Positions 19,952 to 31,826 are shown, numbered from the stretch's first letter. The stretch: DNA of 64,000 bases from Alphaproteobacteria bacterium (GCA_002401965.1 NVUR01000004.1:1-64000), one strand, 5' to 3'. The notes: generated by a model not told the origin, from the letters alone. Program-made: numbers and translations.

Positions 19952-19980
19952 AATATAAGGGAAAGATTCTCTTTCGTCAA
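19952..19980 (-). promoter_or_regulatory. sigma-70 promoter of rpsL-rpsG-fusA-tuf
   Basis: TTGACG (19980-19975), a 17-base spacer and TATATT (19957-19952), followed by a GC-rich discriminator (CCGCGCC) as seen at stringently controlled ribosomal promoters. It lies about 225 bases before rpsL and just after the rpoC terminator. Confidence 0.65.
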
Positions 19981-20079
19981 GGAAAGTTTTGCTAAAAAGT
20001 AAATAAAACTAAACGCCCGACAAAACTTAAGGCTTCAGACAATATTTACCTAAAAAAAAATAAAGCCTGTTTTAATAAA

Positions 20080-20103
20080 AAAGAGAGCCTTTCAGCTCTC
20101 TTT
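20080..20103 (-). terminator. intrinsic terminator after rpoC
   Basis: AAAGAGAGC and GCTCTCTTT form a nine-base perfect stem with a six-base loop, followed on the minus strand by TTTTTTATT. It ends the rplJL-rpoBC unit 25 bases after the rpoC stop. Confidence 0.85.
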
Positions 20104-20127
20104 AAATAAGATATATAGTTGTCAAAA

Positions 20128-23100
20128 CTAACCGTTTGCAGCTTCTTTTCCATCGCTACTCGCTTCAATTTCAACACCTTCAGGCAATGCATCCTCACTT
20201 GGTGCTTCCAATGCTTCAGGTTTTGGCATGCTTGCAATCACAGCAGCATCACGATCAGCGGCCAGACGTTTGATCGTATTAACAAACGCTCCTGTACCAG
20301 CAGGGATCAGACGCCCAACGATCACATTTTCCTTCAAACCATGTAGACGGTCAACCTTACCATTCACAGCAGCATCCGTAAGAACACGTGTTGTTTCCTG
20401 GAATGATGCAGCAGAGATGAATGAACGTGTCTGCAATGAGGCTTTCGTAATACCTTGCAAGATAGGCTTACCTTCAGGTGGTGTTTTGCCATCTTCGATA
20501 TGCTTGCGTCTTATAATGTCAAACTCTTCACGATCCTCTGTTTCTCCAATCAGATACGTTGAATCACCAACAGATGTGACCTCAACTTTTTGCATCATTT
20601 GGTGAACAATCACTTCAATATGCTTGTCGTTGATTTTCACCCCTTGCAGACGGTAAACATCCTGAACTTCTTGTGTTAGGTATTCAGCCAAGGCCTCAAC
20701 ACCCATAATATTCAAGATATCATGTGGTACAAGCGCACCATCTAGAAGCGGATCACCCTTACGCACGAAATCACCTTCATGAACGGCCAAATGGCGACCT
20801 TTAGGGATAAGGTATTCTGATGCTTCAGCATCCGCGTCCGCGGGACGAACAACGATGCGACGCTTGGACTTATAGTCTTTACCAAATTCAACATAACCGT
20901 CCATTTCAGAGATAACCGCAAAGTCCTTCGGAATACGCGCTTCGAACAATTCGGCAACACGAGGAAGCCCCCCTGTAATATCACGTGTTTTAGATGTCTC
21001 GCGCGGAATACGGGCAATAATGTCACCAGCCTTAACTTCTTGCTCATTTTCAACCGATAAAACGGCATCAGCAGCAAGATAATAATTCGCTGGCATCGTA
21101 TTTTTCAAGGTAAGAATCTCACCCTTGCTATCCAGCAAGGAAATACGTGGCTTCAATTCACCACCCTTAGGCTGCGAATGCCAATCGATAACCTTCTTAG
21201 AAGAAATACCGGTTGCTTCATCAACATTATCAGTAACTGAAACGCCCTCCACCAAGTCAAAGAAGTGTGCAACACCGTCCTTTTCAGTAATAACAGGCAA
21301 TGTGTATGGGTCCCACTCGGCCATTTTCTCGCCGGCTTTAACCTTACCTTTATCCTTCACGAACAAACGAGAACCATATGGTACACGTTGCGTTGATTTT
21401 TCGTCACCATTTTTATCCAGAATAACAATCTCAGAATCTCTACCCATAACGATTTCAACACCTTCGGAATTTGTAACGACATTCTTGTTACGAATCTCAA
21501 TCTTTCCGTCAATATTGGCTTCGATATGTGAACGCTCTACGCTCTTCTGCGCCGCACCACCAATGTGGAATGTACGCATCGTAAGCTGAGTTCCTGGCTC
21601 ACCAATAGATTGTGCAGCCACAACACCAACCGCTTCACCAAGGTTTACCTCAGTACCACGCGCAAGATCACGTCCATAACATTTTCCACAAACACCGTTA
21701 TGCGATGCTTCACATGTTAAAACAGAGCGAACAAGAACTTCTTGAATACCTGCATCATCAACGCTTTCTGACATCGGCTCATCCATAAGCTGACCGGCTT
21801 TAATAAGAATATCACCAGATGACGGATGGATAATATCAACAGCAGCTGCACGCCCAAGAACGCGTTCAGAAACAGGAACAGCAACATCTGCACCGTTCAT
21901 AACCGGACGCATACTGATACCGCGCTCCGTACCACAATCATATTCTGTGATAATCGCATCTTGTGCAACATCAACCAAACGACGTGTCAGATAACCAGAG
22001 TTCGCAGTCTTCAATGCCGTATCAGCCAAACCTTTACGCGCACCATGGGTGGAGTTAAAGTATTCAAGAACCGACAGACCTTCTTTAAAGTTCGAAATAA
22101 TCGGGTTTTCAATGATTTCACCAGACGGCTTAGCCATCAAACCACGCATACCAGCAAGCTGGCGGATCTGCGCAGCAGAACCACGCGCACCGGAATGTGC
22201 CATCATATATACAGCATTCATTTTACCAGTTGTATCGGAAATTCCGTCCATCATTGCAGTTGCGACATCATCCGTACAACGTGACCATACATCTATAACC
22301 TTGTTATATTTCTCGCCTTTGGTAATCAGACCATCCATATATTGCTTTTCGAATTCACCAACTTGCGCTTTTGCTTCTGCAACAAGTGTTTTCTTCGCAT
22401 CAGGAATAATCAAATCATCCTTACCAAAGGAAATACCGGAAATACACGCATATTTGAAACCAAGTTTCATCATACGATCACAGAATATAACCGTTTCTTT
22501 TTGACCACAGTGACGATAAACAATATCAATCATGTCTGAAATTTCTTTTTTCGTAAGAATTTGATTCAGCAAATCAAATGGAACCTTTGGATGACGTGGT
22601 AATAGCTCAGAAAATATCATCCGCCCTGGTGTAGATTCAACGATTACTGTTTCGCGATCACCATTGGCATCAACGCCATGATAACGACACTTAACTTTCG
22701 CATGTAATGAAACCACATTATTTTCAAGCGCATGCATGATCTCACCGACACCGCGAAAAATCATACCTTCACCTTTTTTACCATCTTGTGCGATGGATAA
22801 ATAATAAAGACCCAAAATAATATCCTGAGACGGAACAATAATCGGCTTACCGTTCGCAGGAGACAGGATGTTATTTGTTGCCATCATCAAGCAACGTGTT
22901 TCGATTTGCGCCTCAATAGATAGCGGCACGTGAACAGCCATTTGGTCACCGTCAAAGTCAGCGTTAAAGGCTGTACAAACCAATGGGTGAAGCTGTATCG
23001 CTTTACCTTCGATCAAAATCGGTTCAAACGCCTGAATTCCGAGTCTGTGCAATGTTGGCGCACGGTTAAGCATGATTGGATGCTCACGGATAACTTCTTC

Positions 23101-24339
23101 AAGAATATCCCAAACTTCCGGACGTTCCTTTTCAACCATCTTCTTCGCAGCCTTAACAGTGGAGGCCATGCCATAGATTTCAAGTTTATGATAGATAAAC
23201 GGTTTAAACAGCTCCAACGCCATTTTTTTCGGCAAACCACACTGATGCAGCTTCAGCTCAGGACCAACAACGATCACCGAACGGCCTGAATAATCAACAC
23301 GCTTACCAAGAAGGTTTTGACGGAAACGACCTTGCTTCCCTTTAAGCATATCTGACAAGGATTTCAACGGACGCTTATTCGCGCCGGTAATCACACGACC
23401 GCGACGGCCGTTATCAAACAATGCATCAACAGATTCTTGCAACATACGTTTTTCGTTACGCACGATAATGTCAGGTGCGCGAAGTTCCATCAGGCGTTTC
23501 AAACGGTTGTTACGGTTAATCACACGACGATAAAGATCGTTAAGATCTGATGTCGCAAAACGGCCACCATCAAGTGGAACAAGCGGGCGCAACTCTGGCG
23601 GAAGAACAGGAACAACGTCCAAAATCATCCATTCAGGGCGTGTACCAGAATTGATAAACGCTTCAAGCAGTTTAAGGCGTTTCACAAGTTTCTTACGTTT
23701 GGCTTCTGAATTTGTTTCGCGAAGATCTTCTTCAACTTGAACAAGCTCGGCTTCCATATCCATGTCGCAAAGCATTTCCTTCATGGCTTCTGCGCCAATA
23801 CCAGCGCGAAAATTTTCTTCGCCGTACTCGTCTTGAGCGTCGTAATATTCTTCTTCAGACAAAAGCTGGAATGGCTTTAGAGGTGTCATGCCCGGCTCAA
23901 TCACGATGAAATTTTCAAAGTAAAGAACGCGTTCAAGCTCTTTCAGCGTCATGTTCATAATCAGGCCAATACGCGATGGCAATGATTTCAAGAACCAGAT
24001 ATGTGCAACAGGAGAGGCAAGATCAATATGACCCATGCGCTCACGACGCACTTTGGTCAATGTCACTTCAACACCACATTTTTCACAAATGATGCCTTTA
24101 TATTTCATGCGCTTATATTTACCGCACAAACATTCATAATCTTTCACAGGGCCGAAGATACGTGCACAAAACAAACCATCTTTTTCAGGTTTAAATGTAC
24201 GATAGTTAATTGTTTCCGGCTTTTTCACTTCACCAAAAGACCAAGAGCTGATCTGTTGCGGTGACGCGATAGAAATACGTAAGCTGTCAAAGCTTTGTGG
24301 TCCTGTTGGTTGACCAAATAAGTTCATGAGTTCGTTCAT
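20128..24339 (-). CDS. rpoC: RNA polymerase subunit beta'
   Basis: Largest RNA polymerase subunit, 1403 residues. The N-terminal zinc site is CLC..(x13)..CEKC near residues 70-88. The catalytic magnesium loop NADFDGDQM lies near 458-466. The second zinc motif, [12 protein letters not shown], is near 880. The bridge and trigger helix regions follow ([27 protein letters not shown]). The start [10 protein letters not shown] is standard. Its ATG overlaps the stop of an upstream 73-residue gene (TAATG), so translation is probably coupled to that gene and not directly to rpoB. Confidence 0.98.
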   Translation of the reverse strand: MNELMNLFGQPTGPQSFDSLRISIASPQQISSWSFGEVKKPETINYRTFKPEKDGLFCARIFGPVKDYECLCGKYKRMKYKGIICEKCGVEVTLTKVRRERMGHIDLASPVAHIWFLKSLPSRIGLIMNMTLKELERVLYFENFIVIEPGMTPLKPFQLLSEEEYYDAQDEYGEENFRAGIGAEAMKEMLCDMDMEAELVQVEEDLRETNSEAKRKKLVKRLKLLEAFINSGTRPEWMILDVVPVLPPELRPLVPLDGGRFATSDLNDLYRRVINRNNRLKRLMELRAPDIIVRNEKRMLQESVDALFDNGRRGRVITGANKRPLKSLSDMLKGKQGRFRQNLLGKRVDYSGRSVIVVGPELKLHQCGLPKKMALELFKPFIYHKLEIYGMASTVKAAKKMVEKERPEVWDILEEVIREHPIMLNRAPTLHRLGIQAFEPILIEGKAIQLHPLVCTAFNADFDGDQMAVHVPLSIEAQIETRCLMMATNNILSPANGKPIIVPSQDIILGLYYLSIAQDGKKGEGMIFRGVGEIMHALENNVVSLHAKVKCRYHGVDANGDRETVIVESTPGRMIFSELLPRHPKVPFDLLNQILTKKEISDMIDIVYRHCGQKETVIFCDRMMKLGFKYACISGISFGKDDLIIPDAKKTLVAEAKAQVGEFEKQYMDGLITKGEKYNKVIDVWSRCTDDVATAMMDGISDTTGKMNAVYMMAHSGARGSAAQIRQLAGMRGLMAKPSGEIIENPIISNFKEGLSVLEYFNSTHGARKGLADTALKTANSGYLTRRLVDVAQDAIITEYDCGTERGISMRPVMNGADVAVPVSERVLGRAAAVDIIHPSSGDILIKAGQLMDEPMSESVDDAGIQEVLVRSVLTCEASHNGVCGKCYGRDLARGTEVNLGEAVGVVAAQSIGEPGTQLTMRTFHIGGAAQKSVERSHIEANIDGKIEIRNKNVVTNSEGVEIVMGRDSEIVILDKNGDEKSTQRVPYGSRLFVKDKGKVKAGEKMAEWDPYTLPVITEKDGVAHFFDLVEGVSVTDNVDEATGISSKKVIDWHSQPKGGELKPRISLLDSKGEILTLKNTMPANYYLAADAVLSVENEQEVKAGDIIARIPRETSKTRDITGGLPRVAELFEARIPKDFAVISEMDGYVEFGKDYKSKRRIVVRPADADAEASEYLIPKGRHLAVHEGDFVRKGDPLLDGALVPHDILNIMGVEALAEYLTQEVQDVYRLQGVKINDKHIEVIVHQMMQKVEVTSVGDSTYLIGETEDREEFDIIRRKHIEDGKTPPEGKPILQGITKASLQTRSFISAASFQETTRVLTDAAVNGKVDRLHGLKENVIVGRLIPAGTGAFVNTIKRLAADRDAAVIASMPKPEALEAPSEDALPEGVEIEASSDGKEAANG

Positions 24340-24560
24340 TATGCTTCACCTTCTTTTAGTCTTAGGTTTTCTTTTAAAATCAATTTTGTAACTTCTATCA
24401 AATCTTTAGAATCATGACGGTTACCACGCCCACGAGTTTCTTCAAGAATATCTCTGGCTGTATTCATAGTATGAAAAATATTACAAGAAGCTACCTTAAA
24501 ACATTCTCTCCAGTCGTTTCCATCCTCAGACGATAATAATTCAGTAAATGGCTTCTCCAT
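24339..24560 (-). CDS. unknown 73-residue protein inserted between rpoB and rpoC
   Basis: A small soluble protein (starts [20 protein letters not shown]), rich in charged residues, probably helical in its C-terminal half (ARDILEE... and [16 protein letters not shown]), with two cysteines and no membrane segment. I recognise no family. Translation signals are strong: AGGAG overlaps the rpoB stop, seven bases before the ATG, and the stop codon overlaps the rpoC start as TAATG. It is therefore embedded in the rpoBC transcript and likely made in proportion to polymerase. A role at RNA polymerase is an inference from position only. Confidence 0.85.
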   Translation of the reverse strand: MEKPFTELLSSEDGNDWRECFKVASCNIFHTMNTARDILEETRGRGNRHDSKDLIEVTKLILKENLRLKEGEA

Positions 24561-24569
24561 TGATCTCTC

Positions 24570-27500
24570 CTAAGACTTGCTGCTTTGTTTCAAATCAATA
24601 TTCAGACACAAGGCGCGCAGTTCTTTGGTTAGAACGTTGAAACTTTCCGGAATACCGATTTCGAAGTTGTCTTCACCGCGCACGATTGCCTCGTACACTT
24701 TAGAACGACCGGCAACATCATCAGACTTTACCGTCAGCATTTCCTGCAAAGTATATGCAGCGCCGTACGCTTGTAGAGCCCAAACTTCCATCTCTCCGAA
24801 ACGCTGTCCACCAAACTGGGCTTTACCGCCAAGTGGTTGTTGCGTCACGAGTGAATATGGCCCGATTGAACGTGCATGAATTTTATCATCAACCAAGTGA
24901 TGAAGTTTCAGCATATACATCACACCAACAGTCACATCACGGTGGAAATATTCACCAGTACGACCATCAATCAAACGCATCTGCCCTGATGTATTCAGAC
25001 CTGCTTTTTCAAGAAGCTCAGAAATATCATCCTCATTCGCACCATCAAAGACCGGCGTTGCCATCGGCACACCTTCACGAAGGTTATTGGCCATTTCAAC
25101 GACTTCTTTGTCATCAAGAACCTGAACCTTGTTTTTGAATTCACGATCACCGTAAACGCCTTCAAGCTTATCATCCAGAGTTTTACGCTCATCAGAGGTA
25201 ATGGCTTTTTGATCTTGGAACGCATCGATGATCTCACCAATTTGTCTACCAATATTCAAAGACGCCCAACCAAGATGTGTTTCTAGAATCTGACCAACGT
25301 TCATACGTGATGGAACACCAAGTGGGTTCAGCACGATATCAACAGTACGGCCATCTTCAAGATACGGCATATCTTCTTGTGGCATAATACGGGAAACAAC
25401 ACCTTTGTTACCATGGCGACCAGCCATTTTATCGCCAGGTTGCATCTTACGTTTAACCGCTACGAAGACTTTAACCATCTTCATCACGCCCGGTAATAAT
25501 TCATCACCACGCTGAAGTTTCTCAACTTTGTTTTCGAAACGCTCTTTAAGATCATCAACAGCAGAATCAAATGTTTCTGACATTGCTTCGATTTCCGACA
25601 TACGCGTTTCATCAGCAACTGCAATTTGACGCCAGTAACCACGCTTCACATCATCCAATACAACGCGGGTAATAGCATCACCCTTCCTCAGACCAACATC
25701 TTTCTGTGCAGAAGCCGCCTCCTGCCCATCAAGCATTTCTGCAAGACGATCATAGAAGCCATCTTCCAGAATACGACGCTCATCATTACGGTCTTTTGCA
25801 AGACGTTCAATTTCATCTTGTTCAATCGACAATGCACGCGCATCTTTATCAACGCCGCGACGGTTAAAGACGCGAACTTCAACGATTGTACCCGATGCAC
25901 CCGGTGGAAGGCGTAGAGATGTATCTTTAACATCCGCCGCTTTTTCACCAAAGATTGCACGAAGCAATTTTTCTTCCGGTGTCATAGGCGACTCGCCTTT
26001 TGGCGTCACTTTACCGACAAGAATATCACCTGGGTGAACTTCTGCGCCAATATGAACGATACCGGCTTCATCAAGATGTTTCAGCGCTTCTTCACCAACA
26101 TTTGGAATATCACGCGTAATTTCTTCTGCGCCCAAACGTGTGTCACGTGCCATCACATCGAACTGCTCCAAATGAATAGATGTATACACATCATCACGAA
26201 CAACGCGCTCATTAATCAGGATTGAATCTTCGAAATTGTAACCATTCCAAGGCATGAAAGCCACAGTCATGTTACGACCAAGAGCCAATTCCCCCATATC
26301 AGTAGATGGACCATCAGCAATAATGTCACCACCGGAAACCTTATCACCAACACGCACAAGTGGACGTTGGTTAATACAAGTATCTTGGTTTGAACGTTGG
26401 AATTTTGCGAGTTTGTAGATATCAACAACCGGCTCATCCGCACTCACGATCTCAGTGGCCTGAACAACGATACGCTGCCCATCCACTTTCGTAACCACAC
26501 CCGTGCGACGTGCAACGACAGACGCACCTGCATCACGAGCAACCGTTGCTTCCATACCTGTACCAACGATTGGCGCAGAAGACTTCAACAACGGCACAGC
26601 TTGACGCATCATGTTCGAACCCATAAGCGCACGGTTCGCATCATCATTTTCAAGGAACGGAATAAGAGACGCCGCAACAGAAATCATCTGTTTCGGTGAT
26701 ACATCCATAAATTCGATCTGCTCAGCAGTGGCCATAACGTTTTCACCAGCCTGACGACACGACACAAGATCAGCATCAAAACCACCAGCATCAGTCAAAA
26801 CAGAGTTCGCCTGCGCGATCGTATATTTAGCCTCTTCCATCGCTGGCATATAAACGACTTCCGCCGTAACCTTACCATCTACAACTTTTCTATATGGGCT
26901 TTCAATGAAGCCATACTGATTCACTTTTGCAAAAGTCGCAAGAGAGTTAATCAAACCAATATTCGGCCCCTCTGGCGTTTCTACAGGACAAATACGACCG
27001 TAATGCGTCGGATGAACGTCACGCACTTCAAAACCGGCACGTTCACGCGTTAGACCACCCGGTCCAAGCGCAGATAAACGACGCTTATGCGTAATTTCAG
27101 ACAATGGGTTTGTTTGATCCATAAACTGTGACAACTGGGATGAACCAAAGAATTCACGCACAGCAGCTTGCAACGGCTTGGAATTCACCAAGTCATGCGG
27201 CATGTATGTGTCAATCTCAACAGAAGACATACGCTCGCGAATTGCGCGCTCCATACGAAGCAAGCCAACGCGAACCTGATTTTCCATCAATTCACCAACA
27301 GAACGTACACGACGGTTACCAAGGTTATCAATATCATCAACCTCGCCTTTACCATCTTTCAGATCATGCAGATATTTAACAATCGCCAAAATATCCTTCT
27401 TACAAAGAACACGGAATTGATCGTCAGCATCCAGTTCCAGACGTGAATTCATCTTCACACGACCAACCGGAGACAAATCATAACGCTCTGCATCAAAGAA

Positions 27501-28811
27501 GAGCGAGTCAAACAAAGCCTGCGCCGAATCAACTGTTGGCGGCTCACCAGGGCGCATAACGCGATAAATATCGATCAACGCTTCTTCACGTGTATCACAT
27601 TTATCTGCCATCAAAGTATTACGCAAATAAGGCCCAACATTTAAATAATCAATTGCAAGAACCGGCAATTCTTTTACGCCCGCTTCCGCAAGTGTATCAA
27701 AATCAGCTTCTTCAAGCTCATGCCCAGCTTCGAAAATAACCAGCCCAGTTTTCGCATCGAAGATGTCGCTTCCAAGATATTGCCCGATAAGATATTCCGT
27801 TTGCAACAAGATATCTTTTAGACCAGATTCTTCAAAATTCTTAGCCTTACGCGGCGTAATTTTGGAACCCTCTTCCGCAACAACATCACCGGTTTTTGCA
27901 TCAATAAGATCATAAGTCAGCTTTACACCACGTAGACGCTCACCATCAAATGCCGTTTTCCAGCCATTTTTATCCCTCTTGTACGTAATTGCATCATAGA
28001 AAGTATTCAGAATTTCTTCATTAGACATCCCTTGAACCATCAACGGATCGATCTCTTCATCATTTTCAAGAGCTTCGGCGCGCAAAGTTTGCGTTTCCGC
28101 ACTATCCAGACAACGCAGGAAAGTCGTCAGTGGCAATTTACGACGACGATCGATACGGACATACATTTGATCTTTCGCATCAAATTCAAAATCAAGCCAA
28201 GAACCACGGTATGGAATAACGCGCGCAGAGAAAATATATTTACCGGATACATGCGTTTTTCCCTTATCATGGTCAAAGAAAACACCCGGAGAACGATGCA
28301 TTTGGGAAACGATAACACGCTCTGTCCCGTTAATAACAAACGTGCCGTTCTTTGTCATCATGGCCATATCAACCATATAGACATCTTGCTCTTTAATATC
28401 ACGGATAGAGCGAAGACCAGTTTCTTCATCAACATCAAAGACAGACAAACGAAGCGTCACACGAAGTGGCGCCGCATATGTCATACCGCGCTGGCGACAC
28501 TCCTCAACATCATATTTAGGATCTTCAAATTCATATTTAACAAAATCAATCTCAGCTTTATCACCAAAATCACGGATAGGAAAAACAGATGCTAGAACCT
28601 CTTCCAAGCCAGCCATCTCACGCTCTTCAGCTGGAATATCTTTTTGCTGAAAGCGTTCAAATGATTCATATTGAAGCTCAATTAAATTTGGCATATCCAA
28701 TACGGATTCGATACTACCAAAATCACGACGAACGCGCTTGCGACCGATGAAACTTTCAATATTATTAGCGGGGTTAATTATTTTAGATGTTTTAGCTTTT
28801 GCTGCGCACAT
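24570..28811 (-). CDS. rpoB: RNA polymerase subunit beta
   Basis: Second-largest polymerase subunit, 1413 residues. Conserved landmarks are the rifampicin-binding cluster near residues 554-590 ([17 protein letters not shown] followed by [13 protein letters not shown]), with the Asp, His and Ser positions hit by resistance mutations all wild type. Others are [20 protein letters not shown] and the C-terminal [13 protein letters not shown] and [19 protein letters not shown]. The start at 28811 follows AAGGTAGGA. It is preceded by a 260-base gap with a terminator-like stem and a second long hairpin. Confidence 0.98.
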   Translation of the reverse strand: MCAAKAKTSKIINPANNIESFIGRKRVRRDFGSIESVLDMPNLIELQYESFERFQQKDIPAEEREMAGLEEVLASVFPIRDFGDKAEIDFVKYEFEDPKYDVEECRQRGMTYAAPLRVTLRLSVFDVDEETGLRSIRDIKEQDVYMVDMAMMTKNGTFVINGTERVIVSQMHRSPGVFFDHDKGKTHVSGKYIFSARVIPYRGSWLDFEFDAKDQMYVRIDRRRKLPLTTFLRCLDSAETQTLRAEALENDEEIDPLMVQGMSNEEILNTFYDAITYKRDKNGWKTAFDGERLRGVKLTYDLIDAKTGDVVAEEGSKITPRKAKNFEESGLKDILLQTEYLIGQYLGSDIFDAKTGLVIFEAGHELEEADFDTLAEAGVKELPVLAIDYLNVGPYLRNTLMADKCDTREEALIDIYRVMRPGEPPTVDSAQALFDSLFFDAERYDLSPVGRVKMNSRLELDADDQFRVLCKKDILAIVKYLHDLKDGKGEVDDIDNLGNRRVRSVGELMENQVRVGLLRMERAIRERMSSVEIDTYMPHDLVNSKPLQAAVREFFGSSQLSQFMDQTNPLSEITHKRRLSALGPGGLTRERAGFEVRDVHPTHYGRICPVETPEGPNIGLINSLATFAKVNQYGFIESPYRKVVDGKVTAEVVYMPAMEEAKYTIAQANSVLTDAGGFDADLVSCRQAGENVMATAEQIEFMDVSPKQMISVAASLIPFLENDDANRALMGSNMMRQAVPLLKSSAPIVGTGMEATVARDAGASVVARRTGVVTKVDGQRIVVQATEIVSADEPVVDIYKLAKFQRSNQDTCINQRPLVRVGDKVSGGDIIADGPSTDMGELALGRNMTVAFMPWNGYNFEDSILINERVVRDDVYTSIHLEQFDVMARDTRLGAEEITRDIPNVGEEALKHLDEAGIVHIGAEVHPGDILVGKVTPKGESPMTPEEKLLRAIFGEKAADVKDTSLRLPPGASGTIVEVRVFNRRGVDKDARALSIEQDEIERLAKDRNDERRILEDGFYDRLAEMLDGQEAASAQKDVGLRKGDAITRVVLDDVKRGYWRQIAVADETRMSEIEAMSETFDSAVDDLKERFENKVEKLQRGDELLPGVMKMVKVFVAVKRKMQPGDKMAGRHGNKGVVSRIMPQEDMPYLEDGRTVDIVLNPLGVPSRMNVGQILETHLGWASLNIGRQIGEIIDAFQDQKAITSDERKTLDDKLEGVYGDREFKNKVQVLDDKEVVEMANNLREGVPMATPVFDGANEDDISELLEKAGLNTSGQMRLIDGRTGEYFHRDVTVGVMYMLKLHHLVDDKIHARSIGPYSLVTQQPLGGKAQFGGQRFGEMEVWALQAYGAAYTLQEMLTVKSDDVAGRSKVYEAIVRGEDNFEIGIPESFNVLTKELRALCLNIDLKQSSKS

Positions 28812-28850
28812 ATTTGTCCTACCTTTGTCTTAATTCCAAAGAAAAATGAA

Positions 28851-28886
28851 CCGCTTCTCCCCTTCCATATGCGAAGGCCGAAGCGG
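28851..28886 (-). other. long hairpin just upstream of rpoB
   Basis: CCGCTTC/GAAGCGG and, nested inside, CCTTC/GAAGG form an interrupted 12-pair stem with a seven-base loop, about 40 bases before the rpoB start. In E. coli the same intergenic space holds an RNase III processing hairpin; an equivalent role here is inference. Confidence 0.5.
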
Positions 28887-29014
28887 TATATTAATTAGCG
28901 TTTTCCACCATTGCGGATTGACGTTTTTACCATGAGTGTCACGTTCATCCCAGAAAAGTTTTATGCTATATGACCTACAGCAAGGCACTTGTCAACCTTA
29001 AACGTCTCGTAGAC

Positions 29015-29056
29015 CCAAAAAAGCATCCCCCACTTAAATACAAATGGGAAATGCTT
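29015..29056 (-). terminator. terminator/attenuator between rplL and rpoB
   Basis: On the minus strand AAGCAT..CCCA and TGGG..ATGCTT pair around a 12-base loop and are followed by TTTT, starting 19 bases after the rplL stop. In E. coli a partial terminator at this place lowers rpoBC relative to rplJL; this stem probably does the same, since no separate rpoB promoter is obvious. Confidence 0.65.
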
Positions 29057-29074
29057 GAGAGTATTATAAGTAAA

Positions 29075-29446
29075 TTACTTAAGTGAAACGGTCGCGCCTG
29101 CGGCTTCCAATTTCGCTTTAATTTCATCAGCTTCAGCTTTTGATGCGCCTTCTTTAACGGCTTTACCACCAGCTTCAACAAGATCTTTAGCTTCTTTCAA
29201 GCCAAGACCCGTGATCGAACGTACTTCTTTAATCACAGCGATCTTAGTTGGACCAGCAGCCTCAAGAATGACATCAAAGTCAGTCTTCTCAGCAGCAGCT
29301 TCACCACCCTCAGCAGCAGCAACAGGTGCAGCAGCAGCGGCAGCAGTCACGCCCCATTTTTCTTCAAGAAGTTTAGAAAGCTCTGCAGCCTCCAAAACAC
29401 TCAATTCAGAAAGTTGATCAACAATTTTACCTAAATCAGCAGCCAT
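29075..29446 (-). CDS. rplL: 50S ribosomal protein L7/L12
   Basis: Stalk protein that recruits translation factors. The 123-residue chain has the N-terminal dimerisation helix pair ([28 protein letters not shown]), an alanine-rich hinge (about 34-52) and the C-terminal factor-binding domain ([28 protein letters not shown]). It follows rplJ by about 80 bases. Confidence 0.98.
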   Translation of the reverse strand: MAADLGKIVDQLSELSVLEAAELSKLLEEKWGVTAAAAAAPVAAAEGGEAAAEKTDFDVILEAAGPTKIAVIKEVRSITGLGLKEAKDLVEAGGKAVKEGASKAEADEIKAKLEAAGATVSLK

Positions 29447-29528
29447 AATATTTTTCTCCTTTTATAAACTAATTAGCCGAAATTTAATTCAGTCGCACCA
29501 CCCTTGTGATGGCACGCCTAAAAACTTT

Positions 29529-30044
29529 TTATGATTTCTCACCATATGCCTTGGTAACACCAACAAGCTCACGCGCAGGCGCGGCTGTAATGCTCGCAAT
29601 TTTCTGCGCGGGTGCTTGTAACAAACCAACAAGCTTGGAACGAATTTCATCAAGAGATGGAAGTTTCGCAATCTCTATAACACCTTCCGCATCCAACAGC
29701 ATATCGCCCATTGCGCCGCCGATAATAATCAACTTTTTATTATCTTTTGCAAATTTATAAGCAACACGCGCCGCAGCAATAGGGTCTTGAGAAGACGCAA
29801 CACCAGTTGGTCCAGTAAACATGCTCTCAAGCTGTTCAAATTTTGTGCCCTTAAGTGCAAGCTTGGTCAAAGAATTTTTTGTGACCTTGAACGAGGCACC
29901 TTCTTTACGAAGGTTAGAGCGCAGCTCCGTCAATTCAGCAACACCCAAACCTGAATATTGCGTAACAACAACAAGCTCGTCATTCGAAAAACGCTCATTC
30001 AGCGCTTTGATCTCTTCTTCTTTTTCTGCTCTGCTCATAGCCAT
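29529..30044 (-). CDS. rplJ: 50S ribosomal protein L10
   Basis: Base of the L7/L12 stalk, 171 residues. The N-terminal rRNA/L11-binding domain (MAMSRAEKEEEIKALNERF, VVTQYSGLGVAELTELRSNLR) and the C-terminal helix that binds L7/L12 dimers are present. The ATG at 30044 follows GGAG. It is the first gene of the rplJL-rpoBC unit and has its own promoter and leader. Confidence 0.97.
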   Translation of the reverse strand: MAMSRAEKEEEIKALNERFSNDELVVVTQYSGLGVAELTELRSNLRKEGASFKVTKNSLTKLALKGTKFEQLESMFTGPTGVASSQDPIAAARVAYKFAKDNKKLIIIGGAMGDMLLDAEGVIEIAKLPSLDEIRSKLVGLLQAPAQKIASITAAPARELVGVTKAYGEKS

Positions 30045-30230
30045 GAGTCTTACTCCTAAATTTTGTTAATCCAATAAAATTCCAATAAAAATGGCCTTGC
30101 CCCTAACATTTGCAAAACCACCTATCCAATATAACCAAAACATCATCACCTAAACCGAGGCTTTCCGCTTTACTCTATCTATGTAGGACTTACACATATG
30201 CCTAACAGTTTTGGACAGGTTCTTAATTTC
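30045..30230 (-). promoter_or_regulatory. rplJ leader region (probable L10-binding autoregulatory leader)
   Basis: About 185 transcribed but untranslated bases separate the rplJ promoter from its start. Leaders of this length upstream of rplJ usually hold an L10(L12)4-binding structure that represses translation. I did not fold it, and the assignment rests on position and length. Confidence 0.45.
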
Positions 30231-30236
30231 ATGCGC

Positions 30237-30265
30237 TTTATAGACTGATTACGCACAAGCGTCAA
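30237..30265 (-). promoter_or_regulatory. sigma-70 promoter of rplJL-rpoBC
   Basis: TTGACG (30265-30260), a 17-base spacer and TATAAA (30242-30237), located between the rplA terminator and rplJ. It is nearly identical in design to the str operon promoter. Confidence 0.7.
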
Positions 30266-30299
30266 GAACTATTTTAGAAACGGCCCCTCACACCAATAA

Positions 30300-30331
30300 A
30301 AAGCAGCCTCACATCACGGTAAGGCTGCTTT
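30300..30331 (-). terminator. intrinsic terminator after rplA
   Basis: AAAGCAGCCT and AGGCTGCTTT form a ten-base stem with a 12-base loop, running into TTATT, 24 bases after the rplA stop. It separates rplKA from rplJL-rpoBC. Confidence 0.8.
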
Positions 30332-30354
30332 CGAAATTCTTTTATATCCGCTGC

Positions 30355-31056
30355 TTAAGCAGATTGGACTGTATCAAAATCAATTTTCAAGCCCGGCCCC
30401 ATCGTTGAAGACAAAGAAACCTTATTAATATAAGTCCCCTTTGAACCGGAAGGTTTAGCACGTTTAATTGCCTCAACAAATGCCATAACGTTTTCCGCCA
30501 ATTTTTTATCATCGAAAGAAATCTTACCGACACGCGCATGTACAACACCTGCTTTTTCCGCACGAAATTCAAGCGCACCCGCCTTTGCATCCGTAACAGC
30601 CTTCTTAACATCAGGTGTCACACTACCAAGTTTAGGGTTAGGCATCATGCCTTTAGGACCCAAAACTTTCGCAACACGACCAACCAATGCCATCATATCT
30701 GGCGTGGCGATACAACGATCAAAGTCAACTTCACCTTTTTGAATTTTCTCAACAAGGTCTTCCGCACCAACGATATCCGCGCCAGCCGCTTTCGCTTCCT
30801 TTGCTTTTTCGTCTTTTGCGAACACAGCAACACGCACAATTGCGCCCGTACCGTTTGGAAGAGACACCATACCGCGAACCTGTTGATCCGCATGTTTAGG
30901 GTCAACACCCAAGTTCATCGCAATTTCAACTGTTTCGTCAAACTTACTGCCCTTACTTGCTTCTTTCAGTAAAGCGATAGCATCATTCAAAGCATAAAAC
31001 TTCTCACGATCAACTTTTCCGACCAATGCTTTAGCCTTTTTTGTCAATTTTGCCAT
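30355..31056 (-). CDS. rplA: 50S ribosomal protein L1
   Basis: L1 stalk protein that moves deacylated tRNA out of the E site and represses its own mRNA. The 233-residue product is full length ([39 protein letters not shown]-type signature, C-terminal [18 protein letters not shown]). The ATG at 31056 was chosen because GGAGGG lies ahead of it and the start matches the family; the longer ORF from 31107 runs back into rplK. It lies four bases after the rplK stop. Confidence 0.97.
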   Translation of the reverse strand: MAKLTKKAKALVGKVDREKFYALNDAIALLKEASKGSKFDETVEIAMNLGVDPKHADQQVRGMVSLPNGTGAIVRVAVFAKDEKAKEAKAAGADIVGAEDLVEKIQKGEVDFDRCIATPDMMALVGRVAKVLGPKGMMPNPKLGSVTPDVKKAVTDAKAGALEFRAEKAGVVHARVGKISFDDKKLAENVMAFVEAIKRAKPSGSKGTYINKVSLSSTMGPGLKIDFDTVQSA

Positions 31057-31060
31057 GTTT

Positions 31061-31489
31061 TTAACCCTCCACGACTTCGATGCCCATAGAACGAGCCGAG
31101 CCTTCAATAATTTTCATTGCCGCATCAATATCATTGGCGTTCAAATCTTCCATTTTCTTTTCCGCAATCTCTTTAACTTGAGACTTCGTAACCTGACCAA
31201 CGACTTCACGGCTAGGATTATTCGCGCCGCTCTTAACCTTCGCTGCTTGCTTCAAGAAGTAACTTGCAGGTGGGGTTTTCGTGATGAATTCAAAAGAACG
31301 ATCTTCAAAAACCGTAATTTTAACAGGGATAGGAATACCTTTACTGTCTTCTGTTTTCGCATTAAATGCCTTACAGAATTCCATGATATTCACACCATGC
31401 TGACCCAAAGCAGGACCAACTGGTGGGGATGGGTTAGCAGAGCCACCCGGTATTGTCAGGTTAATATAACCCGATACTTTCTTTGCCAT
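31061..31489 (-). CDS. rplK: 50S ribosomal protein L11
   Basis: GTPase-centre protein, 142 residues, with the proline-rich N-terminal domain ([32 protein letters not shown]) and the rRNA-binding C-terminal domain. The N-terminal lysines are the usual targets of PrmA, whose gene is about 1.4 kb away. It is the first gene of the rplKA unit. The usual upstream secE-nusG pair is not here. Confidence 0.97.
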   Translation of the reverse strand: MAKKVSGYINLTIPGGSANPSPPVGPALGQHGVNIMEFCKAFNAKTEDSKGIPIPVKITVFEDRSFEFITKTPPASYFLKQAAKVKSGANNPSREVVGQVTKSQVKEIAEKKMEDLNANDIDAAMKIIEGSARSMGIEVVEG

Positions 31490-31540
31490 TTTCTTTCTCT
31501 TTCTTGTTTGCTTAACCGTTACAATTCCCGATCAAGGAGA

Positions 31541-31565
31541 CCTAACCGACTTTAGGAAGGTTAGG
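31541..31565 (-). other. hairpin in the rplK leader
   Basis: CCTAACC and GGTTAGG pair around an 11-base loop, 50 bases before rplK and downstream of its promoter. It might belong to the regulatory leader of rplKA. Confidence 0.35.
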
Positions 31566-31637
31566 CAATTAAAAGTCTGTGGTGCGGCTCTAATATGGTC
31601 TTAATAAGAAGAAAACCTTCCACATCGTGCGCGGAAC

Positions 31638-31665
31638 ATAATACAAAGTAATGATATAAAGCAAG
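31638..31665 (-). promoter_or_regulatory. candidate promoter of rplKA
   Basis: TATTAT (31643-31638), followed by a GC-rich discriminator (GTTCCGCGC), with CTTGCT 16 bases upstream as an approximate -35 box. It gives a leader of about 140 bases. Confidence 0.5.
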
Positions 31666-31718
31666 CGAAATTTCACAGGCTCCCATATTCGCCCCGCCCC
31701 TAACCGAAGGAGCATACA

Positions 31719-31740
31719 TAGTATTCAAGGCTAAATACTA
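31719..31740. repeat. inverted repeat in the rplK/response regulator divergent region
   Basis: TAGTATT and AATACTA separated by eight bases. The spacing suits a dimeric regulator, but no protein can be named. Confidence 0.35.
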
Positions 31741-31808
31741 ACCTTTAGCATACATTATGTTTTAGCATTAAATTAATAATTACAGAATATAATCGTTTAG
31801 AGTCAACT

Positions 31809-31826
31809 ATACCTCCATTTAGGTAT
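31809..31826. repeat. inverted repeat upstream of the response regulator gene
   Basis: ATACCT and AGGTAT separated by six bases, about 60 bases before the start at 31884. It is operator-like in form. Confidence 0.35.

Noticed and set aside
24577-25138. Open frames on the plus strand opposite rpoB and rpoC
   Set aside because: They are antisense shadows of highly conserved genes, without ribosome-binding sites or family resemblance.
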